A stretch of 64,000 bases of DNA, taken from assembly GCF_013185065.1 (NCBI RefSeq), contig NZ_JAAVTO010000005.1:26032-90031 (forward strand), written 5' to 3'. Shown piece by piece: positions 16,677 through 25,428 of this stretch (position 1 is its first letter; every line of letters begins with the position of its first letter). The position numbers and the translations under genes were made by a program. The notes below the pieces were generated by a model. It saw nothing but the letters and a program-made list of their open reading frames with translations, did not search any database and was not told where the DNA came from. The DNA comes from Adlercreutzia sp. ZJ473. Its GTDB lineage: Bacteria > Actinomycetota > Coriobacteriia > Coriobacteriales > Eggerthellaceae.

Positions 16677-17573
16677 CTAGCCGCAACAGTCAGCAGGCAA
16701 AACGCCCCGCCAGGGCAGCCGGCCGACCAGAGCGCCCAATTTGCGAAGCTGATACACCTTAAGCCCTTCCTTGGGCTCGTCGTACGGCATGCGATCAGCG
16801 CGATAGGAGTCGTGCGGCAGAATCACCTTGGAGATGTCGTCGCCGACGATGGCCATTATCTCGTCGTACGCTTTCATGGCGCCGTAGGGCGCCGCATTGC
16901 CCATGGCCGGCGGCAGGTAGAAGGGCTTCTCCTCAACACCGAGGATGTTGCCCTGACGCGTCGCCACATCCCCGGCGTCGACATAAGGGCCGTCGGGCGT
17001 GCGGATGACCACCAGCTGGTCAGCAAACGAGTGGGCGCTGCTCGTCTTGATGACGTCGATTCCCGGCAGCAGATCAGCCACATCCCCGTCAAGCAGGGTC
17101 AGGCGCCCCTCTGCCTCGAGGGCACGCGCGCGCTTGAGGTCCTCCGCGTCGACGGACATGAACATCAACAGGGCCTTCTTGGGATCGGACGCGATGTCCT
17201 CCCACGCCTCCAGGTCATCGCGCTGCAGGTAAAACTGTGCGTTCGGATACACCTCGAGAGCGCCCATGTGGTCGAAATGGCTATGAGTCAAAACAACGTC
17301 GTCTATGTCATCAGGCGTCAAGCCCACCGTCGCCAGCATTTCCTGCGGACTGTGGCAGTAGTCCAGGAAATTCTTGGCCAAGCCCTGCTTGACCGGGTCG
17401 TCTAGGTCCATACCCGTGTCGACGAGGATGTTCTTGCCGCCACCCTGCAGAAGCGCGATGGCAAAGACGTTGTAATCCCTGTTCGACGTGTATTGATTGC
17501 TGTACTGCATGGTCTCGGGAATAGCGCCTGAACCGTACTCGAAGATCGTTATCTTGTAGTCGACATGTCCCAT
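16677..17573 (-). CDS. Metallo-beta-lactamase-fold hydrolase, AHL-lactonase-like
   Basis: 298 residues with the di-zinc signature HSHFDH at 97-102 (THSHFDHMG), a bridging Asp in PYVDAGD near residue 197 and a late His in ILPHDSY near residue 254. The overall pattern (ILVDTGMD early, PNAQFYLQRDDL) resembles N-acyl-homoserine lactonase relatives, which open cyclic esters. Last gene of the molybdoenzyme operon, so a hydrolytic step on an aromatic-derived product is the better guess than quorum quenching. AAGGAG precedes the ATG. Confidence 0.8.
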   Translation of the reverse strand: MGHVDYKITIFEYGSGAIPETMQYSNQYTSNRDYNVFAIALLQGGGKNILVDTGMDLDDPVKQGLAKNFLDYCHSPQEMLATVGLTPDDIDDVVLTHSHFDHMGALEVYPNAQFYLQRDDLEAWEDIASDPKKALLMFMSVDAEDLKRARALEAEGRLTLLDGDVADLLPGIDVIKTSSAHSFADQLVVIRTPDGPYVDAGDVATRQGNILGVEEKPFYLPPAMGNAAPYGAMKAYDEIMAIVGDDISKVILPHDSYRADRMPYDEPKEGLKVYQLRKLGALVGRLPWRGVLPADCCG

Positions 17574-17606
17574 GATGCCACTCCTTTGCCGTCTCTCAAT
17601 TACCCG

Positions 17607-18902
17607 CTAGTTTTTCCAGAGCTTGTGTCCGAAGCGGATCGCGATGAACGCCGCAGGGATGACGAGCACGGCGGCAGCGACCCAGATGATGAGCCCCGAC
17701 AGATAGGTTCCCGACGTGTCGAGGATCGTGCCAACGATAGGATTCGTGACTGCGAGACCCAGCGCGCGCAACGAGCTGCTGATCGAGTAGAGCGTGTCGA
17801 AGTCCTTCAGGCCGAACGCATCGTCGGTGATGAGCGCCGGCATGTTGAGGGTGACCGTAATGCCCGTGCCGGTGATGAAGCCAGCAGCGTAGATGACGAG
17901 GTCGCTGTGAACGTAGAGCGCCGCAATGTAGACGCAGAGGCCGATCGCCGACAGGCCGAACCCGAAGGCGTTGCCCGCACCCGCGCCGAACTTATCCTTG
18001 ATGGCGCCGGCAATGGGCTTGCCGATGATCTGGCCGACTGCTGCAGCCGACATGGTGAACCCGGCGACCACAGCGCCGTAGCCGGCAGACTGGACGAGGG
18101 TGTTGACGTTGGTGTTGAAGGCACTCAGGACGCCGATGAGCAGCATGGTAACCGTCAAGAAGGCGAACGCAGGGGTCTTGATGGCCTCACGCCACGCAAC
18201 ACCGGGCAGATGGAGCTCCTCAGCCTTGCTCTTCTTCTCGCTCTCCTTCTCAAGAAGCTTCTTGACGTCTTCCTCTGTCGCACCCTGAGGAAGGATGCCA
18301 AGCGGAATAGGGGAAAGACGAACAACGAAGATGCCCACGGCACTCAGGGAGATCGCAAGCAGAGCGCCCATGCTGAGAGCAGCAGCCTGCCAGCCGCTGT
18401 TGATGATGATATCGGTGATGAACGGGCTCAGGATGAAGCTGCCCACGCCAGAGAAGGCCAGGGCAAGTGACGTCCAGAGGCCGATGTTCTTGTAGAACCA
18501 GTTCTTGATGAGCACCGGGATGATGAACAGAGAGCACAGCGGGTACAAGCTGTTCAGCGCAGCTGTCGCGTAGTACATCGGCATGGACGGGAACAACGCA
18601 AACAAGATCCAAGAACCGCCGCAGGCTACTGCGCCGATCACGATCAGACAGCTGGCACCCAGCTTCTTCAGCATGGCACCGCTGAACAGCAGCACCGGAA
18701 TGGAGAAGAGGAGCTGAACGGTATAGTAAGACAGAAGCGGTGCTGCCGTTTCCGACAAACCCCAGGTGATAAGCGGTTTTACAAAAGTGCTCACCATCAT
18801 TGACGGAACATAGAAGCCAATTGCCTGCATCAGGCAGCAGCATACGAGCACAGCCCAAGGACGCGTGCTCTTTCTGAAGGCGATAGCGGAATTCCCACTC
18901 AT
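17607..18902 (-). CDS. MFS transporter (oxalate/formate antiporter-like family)
   Basis: A 431-residue protein with 12 predicted membrane helices and a hydrophilic central loop (about 200-235, Lys/Glu-rich). The layout and motifs such as GAxxDKFGAG near helix 8 resemble the OFA group of monocarboxylate and anion carriers. It sits between the Fe-S subunit gene and the hydrolase gene on the same strand, so it probably imports the aromatic substrate or exports the product of the molybdoenzyme. GGGG lies 11 nt before the ATG, a weak ribosome site. Confidence 0.8.
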   Translation of the reverse strand: MSGNSAIAFRKSTRPWAVLVCCCLMQAIGFYVPSMMVSTFVKPLITWGLSETAAPLLSYYTVQLLFSIPVLLFSGAMLKKLGASCLIVIGAVACGGSWILFALFPSMPMYYATAALNSLYPLCSLFIIPVLIKNWFYKNIGLWTSLALAFSGVGSFILSPFITDIIINSGWQAAALSMGALLAISLSAVGIFVVRLSPIPLGILPQGATEEDVKKLLEKESEKKSKAEELHLPGVAWREAIKTPAFAFLTVTMLLIGVLSAFNTNVNTLVQSAGYGAVVAGFTMSAAAVGQIIGKPIAGAIKDKFGAGAGNAFGFGLSAIGLCVYIAALYVHSDLVIYAAGFITGTGITVTLNMPALITDDAFGLKDFDTLYSISSSLRALGLAVTNPIVGTILDTSGTYLSGLIIWVAAAVLVIPAAFIAIRFGHKLWKN

Positions 18903-19033
18903 GATTATTAAATCCCCTCTGTGTTTTAACTTGGAAGGCGCAGCCGCCGAAGGCTTTGGAGGCGCCTCCGGCGACCGCGCCGTGAAGCATGCGAAGCAAC
19001 TTCCTCAGCTAGGGCTGGCAAGTTGACCTCGAG

Positions 19034-19840
19034 CTATACGGCGAACATCTCAATGACGCCGACGTTTTGGTCCTTGTCGACCGTTGAAGTCTCGATCACC
19101 CTCGTGGTATAGCCTTCCTTCGAGACGAAGACGCTGTACTCATTCGGCTCGATCTGGTGGAACCAGAAGCCTCCGAACTCGTCGGTCTCGGTCTCAAGCA
19201 GCTCCCCGGTCTTCTTGTTCTGGAGCTGAACCTTGGCTCCGATGACGACCTCGTCGGCCTGCAGGTCAACGGCGATGCCGCCCACAAATCGCTTGGGCAG
19301 GTTCGCATAGACCATGCGCGGCTTGGTGTCGGCGTCCGGCAGAATCTGCTCACACCCCTCGCTGGCAAGCTCCTCCTGGTCCACATAGGTAAGGGCGCCG
19401 GGGCCGCAAACCTCAACGCATCGCGGAGCCTCCCAACCCTCGTCGAGCAGGTGAGCGCAGCCCGTGCACTTCTGGGGAAGGTTCAGCTCGGCGTTCCAGT
19501 ACACCGCGCCATAGGGGCAGGCGTCGACCAGGTCCTTCATGCCTTCAGCCTTTGCCGGGTCGATGATGACCAGACCGTCCTCCCGGCGGTACACCGCCTC
19601 AGGAGCCTTCGCCATCAGCACGCAGTCCTCGCAGTGCTGGCACATGTGAACGATGTAAGACACGCGCACCTTCGGGACCGAGCCGCGCTCGCGCTCCTCG
19701 ACGCGGCACCAAAAAGAGCCGGTATCAGGCTGAGCTTTTGCGTAGGGCATCCAGTCGTTGCCGCAATGCTCATCTTTGCAGGCTATCTGACAGTTGTAGC
19801 AACCGTTGCAGCGGTTGGCATCAAATTTAATGACTTTCAT
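19034..19840 (-). CDS. Pyrogallol hydroxytransferase-type Fe-S subunit with C-terminal prealbumin-like domain
   Basis: 268 residues. Residues 1-190 form a ferredoxin-type subunit with twelve suitably spaced cysteines (CNGCYNCQIAC; MCQHCEDC...DACPYG; CTGC...CVEVC), enough for three 4Fe-4S clusters. Residues about 195-268 (QNKKTGELLETETDEFGGFW, then EYSVFVSKEGY) make a transthyretin/Cna-B-like beta domain. That combination is known for the beta subunit of Pelobacter pyrogallol-phloroglucinol transhydroxylase. The start at 19840 has GAGGAGAGGA upstream; a frame to 19867 would overlap the large-subunit stop. Confidence 0.88.
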   Translation of the reverse strand: MKVIKFDANRCNGCYNCQIACKDEHCGNDWMPYAKAQPDTGSFWCRVEERERGSVPKVRVSYIVHMCQHCEDCVLMAKAPEAVYRREDGLVIIDPAKAEGMKDLVDACPYGAVYWNAELNLPQKCTGCAHLLDEGWEAPRCVEVCGPGALTYVDQEELASEGCEQILPDADTKPRMVYANLPKRFVGGIAVDLQADEVVIGAKVQLQNKKTGELLETETDEFGGFWFHQIEPNEYSVFVSKEGYTTRVIETSTVDKDQNVGVIEMFAV

Positions 19841-19859
19841 CTCGTCCTCTCCTCTGCCG

Positions 19860-22480
19860 TTAGTCAAGGTTGAAACGCGACTCGGCGATCAATCCCGTAT
19901 CGGGGTCATACGGACGGTTGAACTGCTCGGGATACTGAGCCGCCAGAGCGAACACATCCACCTTCTCGCAACCAACCAAGTAACCGCTCGTCACCTCACC
20001 CGCGCAGTTCTTGGAGGTCACCGCGCTCGGGGCAATGAGGTTGTTGGCGCCGCCGCGGTCAAGGCCGCCATAGCCGGGGACGATGGTGTCAGTACGAGCG
20101 CCATGGTCCTGGTAGACGACACCCGGCATGATGCGCTCGGTCACGTACACGCCGCCGAGCACGCTGCCGCGCTCGTTGAACAGGCGCGCGACATCGCCGG
20201 TCTTGACGCCCATCCGAGCAGCATCGACAGGGTTGATCCAGATGGGCTCGTACTTGTACCCGTCGGGGCCGGTGATCTTGCAGGTCTGGATCTCGCGGAA
20301 CCAGGTCACATCGTCGAACTGGGCGTGGATGCGCCAGTGCGGGTGGTTGCTCACCAGCAGGAACGGATATTCCTTAGCGCGCTCAGACGTGATGCGGTCC
20401 TGATGCTCGGGGCTCTCGTCAACCCAGCGAGGGATGGGGCCGCGTTCCACGTCATCGGGGAACACCTGGGCCAACGCCGTCGAGTAGTACTCAAGATACC
20501 CCGAAGGCGTCGAAAGCGGGAACCAAGCCGGCGCGTTGTAAAACCCGATGAGGCCGGCGGGCTCCTCCTCCCAGTTCTCGCGCGTGGGGATCACGTAAGA
20601 CTGGACGTCCTTGAACTCCTCGAAGGTCATCTTCTCCGAAGCGATGTTGCTCTCGAAGCCGAGCTTGAGCCACTCGTCGTCCGAGCGATCATTCTCGGAA
20701 TACTTGTTGTAGATGTCCTCGAACGCCGGCTCGTTGCCAAAGCGCTCATCGAGCCGCTTGGCAACCATCTTCACAAAGTGCATGTCCGAGACCGCCTCGC
20801 CACGCGGTGCGATGGCGTTTTCCTCATAGAACACGACGTTGTAAGCGCCGTTGTCGCCGTCAGTCGCGATGTCGGTATCCTCGAACTTGGTAGTGATGGG
20901 CAGCAGCATGTCGGCGAAGTTGCAGTCGTTCTCCATCCAGATGTGCTGGATCATGTAGAACTCGATGTTGGCGCTGCGCACGGCATCCTGGAAGTTGTTG
21001 CCACCGTTCCAGCACGTCGTCCAGCAAGGAGCGTCAGACCAGATCATCTTGACGCCGGCGTCACCCGGCTGCGGGAACTGGAAGGGCCCGTGAACTGGTC
21101 ATCGCGAGGGAGGCCGCATGCCAGATGGCTGTACCACTCGATGGGCTCGCCCTTCAGACCCTGGGGCACCATGGTCTTGGGGATCTGGTTTTCGCGCCAG
21201 ATGTCCTCGCGGCCGCGATAGGCGCCGCCAACGTTCGGGATTTCCTCGCCACCGGGGAAGATGTTGACTTCCTTGGAGCTGAACAGCGCGAAGTCCGTGA
21301 AGAGGATCTGGTTGCAGCCAGGCTGCCCCAAACCCTGCATGCCCAGCAGGGCGACTTCGAGGCGAGCCGGCTCATGGGAGAACGCTGCGCGGATATAGCT
21401 GCCGCCGTTGCAGTGCCCGATAGACACGCGGTGCTTGGCCCAATAGCGCGCAAGCGCCTTGATGGTGTAGGATGGAACGCCGCAGCGAGCCTCTGCCCAC
21501 TTGGGCGTCTTGGGAATGCCGTCTTCGCCGCCCATGACGTAGAAAGCCCAGTTCTCGAAGCCGATCGCATGGGTGCGCAGATACTCCTCGTCATAGGTGC
21601 CCTCGGTCAGCCACACGTAGGCGATGGCCAGCTGCATGGCGGCGTCGGTGTTCGGAAGAACCGGAATCCACTTGTCGGCATGGGCCGCGTTGGAGTAGTT
21701 GCAGTCGGGAGCGATATGGATCTGCTTTACGCCGCACTCGGTGAAGAAGTACTCGAGGCGCACCGGCATCTGGCTGCCCCAGCCGTTGGGCGTCGTCTCG
21801 GGATCGCCGCCCCACATGAGCAGCGCGTCCGAATGCTCGGCGACGTCCTTCGCCAAGTTGGTCTGCTTGCACGTATTGCCGAAGGGATCCATGCCCCAGA
21901 TGTGCTTGGCGCCCCAGTACCAGCCCTCCCAGCTGTCCGCCTGACGGCACTGGAAGGCGTAGTCACCCTTCCCGATCTGAGAGAGAAGACGGGTCTGGCA
22001 TCCGTGAGTGCCGTGAAGGATCTTCGCCTCACCGTGCCCATCGGCCTGGGCGTAGATGGAGGAGACGCCGTACTCCGTTACGATGCGGTGGATCTCGTCC
22101 GTGATGATCTCGAGGGCCTCATCCCAGGAGATGCGCTCGTACCCGCTCACGCCACGGGTTTCCGGATGACGATCGCCCTTCGGGTCCCAGTCCACGCGCT
22201 TCATCGGGTACAGGATGCGGTTCTTCGAGTAGATGCGCTTCTTGTACGCGAGCTGGATGGGCGTCAGCGTCGTCTTGGTGCCAGGCTCAAGCACCTTGTC
22301 GCCCACCTTGATCTGCCACGGATGCAGGCAGTCCATGGGACCCGTGCTGTCGAAGCGATACGGACGGATGCGCGTGACCTTGCTCTTGTCCGCGGGAACG
22401 TCAACGTCGCAAATGTTCGACACGAGGCCGGTTGCGCAGAAGCCTATTCCCTTGTGGACAGTCTTTTCAGATGTGCTCAA
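19860..22480 (-). CDS. Pyrogallol hydroxytransferase-like molybdoenzyme large subunit, interrupted by a -1 frameshift
   Basis: The two reading frames, 22480-21044 (478 residues) and 21047-19860 (395 residues), join into a single roughly 870-residue protein of the DMSO-reductase superfamily. The size and sequence fit transhydroxylase alpha subunits. There is no N-terminal four-Cys cluster, also a feature of that enzyme. His149, Asp182 and Ser183 (ADSWEGWYWG) match, from memory, the active-site His, Asp and Mo-ligand Ser of the Pelobacter enzyme. The break is at GGGCCCT (21083-21089): a -1 slip there reads DDQFTGP then FQFPQPGDAGVKMIW, restoring the family sequence. It may be a sequencing indel, a true mutation or programmed slippage. 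Catechol dehydroxylases of gut Eggerthella belong to the same wider group. Confidence 0.8.
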
Positions 22481-22501
22481 TGTTCTCTCTCCCTTCCTGG
22501 G

Positions 22502-22723
22502 CTACTCGGCGTCCGCCTGGGCTGTCGTGTCCTTCTCGTTGAAGCTCTTGTCATCGATGAAGTAGTTGCCCACGTCGCTGATGTCAGAGGAGCCCTCGTA
22601 GCCAGGCACCCCTTGAGGCGGCGGCGGAGGCGTCAGCCCAGCCATCACCGACCATTTCCTGCCCTTGGGGTTTCTCGGCGGCAGCTTCTCGCGTTGAGCG
22701 CCGAATACTGACTCGTCAACCAT
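22502..22723 (-). CDS. Small operon-leading protein, unknown
   Basis: 73 residues starting MVDESVFGAQREKLPPRNPKG, Pro-rich in the middle (LTPPPPPQGVPGYE) and acidic at the end. The ATG at 22723 has GAGTGAGGA upstream. It ends 21 nt before the large subunit of the molybdoenzyme, so it is translated from the same message. No cysteines or membrane helix. A dedicated chaperone or subunit is possible, but nothing in the sequence proves it. Confidence 0.6.
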   Translation of the reverse strand: MVDESVFGAQREKLPPRNPKGRKWSVMAGLTPPPPPQGVPGYEGSSDISDVGNYFIDDKSFNEKDTTAQADAE

Positions 22724-22811
22724 AGAATCCTCACTCCCATCTCGTCTCTCGTGCAGGGAATCCTGCTTCGCCCTTGAGGTTAGTTGCCGCAAAACCGCAG
22801 GGTAAGGGGGC

Positions 22812-22846
22812 AAAAAAAACGACCTGCGTCTAAAAGCGCAGGTCGT
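22812..22846 (-). terminator. Strong terminator of the LysR gene
   Basis: A perfect 10-bp stem, ACGACCTGCG/CGCAGGTCGT (22819-22828 and 22837-22846), followed on the minus strand by eight T. It separates lysR from the molybdoenzyme operon. Confidence 0.92.
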
Positions 22847-22874
22847 GGGGGAATGAGGTATTCTATTTTGGAAG

Positions 22875-23795
22875 CTAGACGTCGCGTCGCTTCTTGGCAG
22901 CGCTAAAGAGGCGCTTCAATTCGAAGAGGTTGCGCCTCATCGTGCGCGACTCCTCTGCCTCCTTGAGCCACATGAACTGAACGGGGATGACGTAGCCCGA
23001 CTGCGTCTCCTCAACCACCTCGATAAAGCGGATTCTGTCACCGTAGATGGAGCGGTTGTGCTCGAGGACGAGGGCCACCCCCGTGTTGTTCATCACGCTC
23101 ATCAGCACCGTGTCAACGTCGACGAGCTGCATGCCGTTGCGATAGTTCGGAAGAGCGCCGAACACCTCCTCGAGGTGCTTGGTGATGGTCACCCTGCTGC
23201 GAGATTCGGGACGCAGAAACACCTCTCCCTCCAAGTCGCACAGCTTGACCCTGTCATGCCTCGAAAGCGGATTCTTCTTGCTCACGGCAAGCAGCATGCG
23301 CTCCTCTTTGAGGGTAACGGCATTGCACAGAGGTGCCAGGTCTTCGTCCACGTCGATGGTGATGGCAGCGTCTATCTCCCGCGCCTTCAGCAGCTCCTTG
23401 ATCTGAGCGTCCGACAGGGAAAGGAGCTTTACCTCAAACGGCACGCCGCCGCGTTTCAGCGCCGTACCCAGGTCCATGAGGATCTGCTGCGACGCATCAT
23501 GGTAATAGCCTAAGGTCACCGTCTCGGACGACCCTCTTTTTATCGCATCGATCCGTGCGACGGCGCTCTTGTACTCGGCGACGATCCTTCGAACGTCATT
23601 GGCGAACGCCTTCCCGGCCTTCGTGAACTCGAGGGGAACCGATGGCCTTTTGATGAGCTCGATGCCGAGCTCATCCTCCATGGAAGCTATGTGCTTGCTC
23701 AGAGCAGATTGGGACACGTGGCATTGCTTTGCTGCGTCCGTGAAGCTGCCTGCTTCCACCAACTGCAGATACTCTTGCATATGCTCGGTGCGCAC
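22875..23795 (-). CDS. LysR-family transcriptional regulator
   Basis: 306 residues. The N-terminal winged helix-turn-helix covers residues 1-60 (MQEYLQLVEAGSFTDAAKQ, then CHVSQSALSKHIASMEDELG). An effector-binding domain follows from about residue 90. LysR proteins usually need a small-molecule co-inducer. Placed just upstream of the molybdoenzyme operon on the same strand but cut off from it by a terminator, it is the likely regulator, perhaps sensing the phenolic substrate. Confidence 0.9.
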   Translation of the reverse strand: MRTEHMQEYLQLVEAGSFTDAAKQCHVSQSALSKHIASMEDELGIELIKRPSVPLEFTKAGKAFANDVRRIVAEYKSAVARIDAIKRGSSETVTLGYYHDASQQILMDLGTALKRGGVPFEVKLLSLSDAQIKELLKAREIDAAITIDVDEDLAPLCNAVTLKEERMLLAVSKKNPLSRHDRVKLCDLEGEVFLRPESRSRVTITKHLEEVFGALPNYRNGMQLVDVDTVLMSVMNNTGVALVLEHNRSIYGDRIRFIEVVEETQSGYVIPVQFMWLKEAEESRTMRRNLFELKRLFSAAKKRRDV

Positions 23796-23978
23796 TTTAT
23801 CCCCCTCGCTCCAAGGAAAAGCAGCGGCGCTCCCCCTGAAATCGCCTCATGATCGAGGCGCGATTACCTTTCGGAAATCAACTTCCATCACATAATAAAA
23901 CCATCATCTCGACAGCGTCAAACCCCTCCAAACGGAAGCACGCCTGTGCCACCATGCCCGGCCTCGCCCTGACTCGGA

Positions 23979-24890
23979 CTACTTGCGCAGCTTGGCCGCC
24001 CAGCGAACCTGGACGGGAAGCTCGTAGAACAGGTTGCGATGCTGCGCGTGAACACACAGCTGGCCAGCGGCCGCAGCGGCGGCAAGCGCCGCGACGACGA
24101 CGCCGTGCACCCCGACGCCCGCCAGCGCAACGGCCGCCGCGAAGACGACGCAGCAGGCGCCCTCCGCAGCCCAGAGCCTCCGGACGCAAGGCCACAGATG
24201 CGCATAGCGCGCCAACGTGAGCGAAACCCGCTCGTCAGATCGGGGAGCGATCGCCTGAAGCCGTCTCCTGCGCGCGCGATGCGACCACACGTCAACCGCC
24301 AACCCGCCTAGGCTGACGGCCACGAACGCGCAGGAAGCCGCAAGGGGCATCGGGTCACCGCCCGCCAACGCGAAAGACGCCGCGGGGCCCGCGCCCAACG
24401 CGCAGGCCCACAGCTCGGCCAGGCCCTCGGAGCCGCACCATGCCGGACGCGGAGAGACCCTGTACGCCAGCGCCACCACGACGAGCAGCGCCGCGCCTGC
24501 CGCCACCGCAAGGAGGTTCGCCGCCACCGCAAGCACCGTGCGCCCTAAGGCGCACGCCGCAAGCCACGCCAAGAGCAGCGCCCAGAAGACGCTTACGGCG
24601 GCGATCTCGCGAGAGAGCCATGACGACCTCAGATTGGCAAGCGAGCGAGGGGCGCGCAAGGGCTTGGCCAGATGCGCGACGGAAGCCGCCATGCCGATGC
24701 TCGTCAGGACCCAGGCGAGGGCAGCCAAAGCGCCCAGCCCCGCCAGGTCAAACGCGCCCCCCTCTGCAAGCGCGCTGGCGCCCATCCCCGCGAGAGCGCA
24801 CAGGCACACGCCCTCGGCTGCCGGCACCAGCGTCGTGAACGCGATGAGCGGCAGCTCGCTTCGCCTCTCCTCCCTCAGGATGACGGACAA
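23979..24890 (-). CDS. dmsC: DmsC-family membrane anchor subunit
   Basis: 303 residues with about eight hydrophobic helices, very Ala/Leu-rich, and the family start ELPLIAFTTLVPAAEG. DmsC oxidises menaquinol and passes electrons to DmsB. The TTG start at 24890 has AGGGG 6 nt upstream and lies 8 nt after the dmsB stop. Third gene of dmsABC. Quinol site residues could not be assigned. Confidence 0.85.
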   Translation of the reverse strand: MSVILREERRSELPLIAFTTLVPAAEGVCLCALAGMGASALAEGGAFDLAGLGALAALAWVLTSIGMAASVAHLAKPLRAPRSLANLRSSWLSREIAAVSVFWALLLAWLAACALGRTVLAVAANLLAVAAGAALLVVVALAYRVSPRPAWCGSEGLAELWACALGAGPAASFALAGGDPMPLAASCAFVAVSLGGLAVDVWSHRARRRRLQAIAPRSDERVSLTLARYAHLWPCVRRLWAAEGACCVVFAAAVALAGVGVHGVVVAALAAAAAAGQLCVHAQHRNLFYELPVQVRWAAKLRK

Positions 24891-24898
24891 CGCTGCCC

Positions 24899-25426
24899 CT
24901 ACAGAAGACGCTTCGCCGCGCTCATGCGCCGCGCCGCCGTCTCGCGCGGCGCGTTGACGCCGCCCTCAACCGGCTCGAGCGTGATGGCCCCGCCGCAGCA
25001 CGTCTGCACGCACGCGGGCTTCTTGCCCTCGCGGAGGCGATCGATGCACATGTCGCACTTCACCATGAGGCCGTCTCGGTCGAACTGCGGCGCACCGAAC
25101 TCGCAAGCCCAAGAGCAGTAGCGGCAGCCGAGGCACTTCGCGTGGTCCACCAGAACAGCGCCGAACTCATGGTCGCGGTAGATGGCGCCCGCCGGGCACA
25201 CGCTCATGCAGGCGGCATCGCCGCAGTGCATGCAGGCCATGCTCACATACTGAACGGGAGCAGACCCGTCCTCGCTCTCAAGCGTGACCACCTGGCGGAA
25301 GCGCGGACCGCTCGCACCGGGCTCCTCTTGCGCATGAGGGCGCAGGCCGTGGGCAGACTTGCACGCAACCTCGCACGCGAAGCACTGCGCGCACCTCTTT
25401 ACGTTGAAATGGAACGCATGCTGCAT
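24899..25426 (-). CDS. dmsB: DmsB-family 4Fe-4S ferredoxin subunit
   Basis: 175 residues. Four Cys groups typical of DmsB/PsrB electron-transfer subunits: CAQCFACEVAC (12-22), CMHCGDAACMSVCP, CLGCRYCSWACEFG and CDMC...CVQTCCGG. It would carry four 4Fe-4S clusters between DmsC and DmsA. The start at 25426 follows GTGAGGTAG and gives the family N-terminus MQHAFHFN; a longer open frame upstream overlaps dmsA and is rejected. Starts 2 nt after the dmsA stop. Confidence 0.92.
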   Translation of the reverse strand: MQHAFHFNVKRCAQCFACEVACKSAHGLRPHAQEEPGASGPRFRQVVTLESEDGSAPVQYVSMACMHCGDAACMSVCPAGAIYRDHEFGAVLVDHAKCLGCRYCSWACEFGAPQFDRDGLMVKCDMCIDRLREGKKPACVQTCCGGAITLEPVEGGVNAPRETAARRMSAAKRLL

Positions 25427-25428
25427 GT

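Noticed and set aside
21044..21047. Separate start of a second molybdoenzyme subunit at ATG 21047
   Set aside because: The downstream frame continues the same protein family without a gap, and no ribosome site precedes the ATG; one split gene is the better reading.
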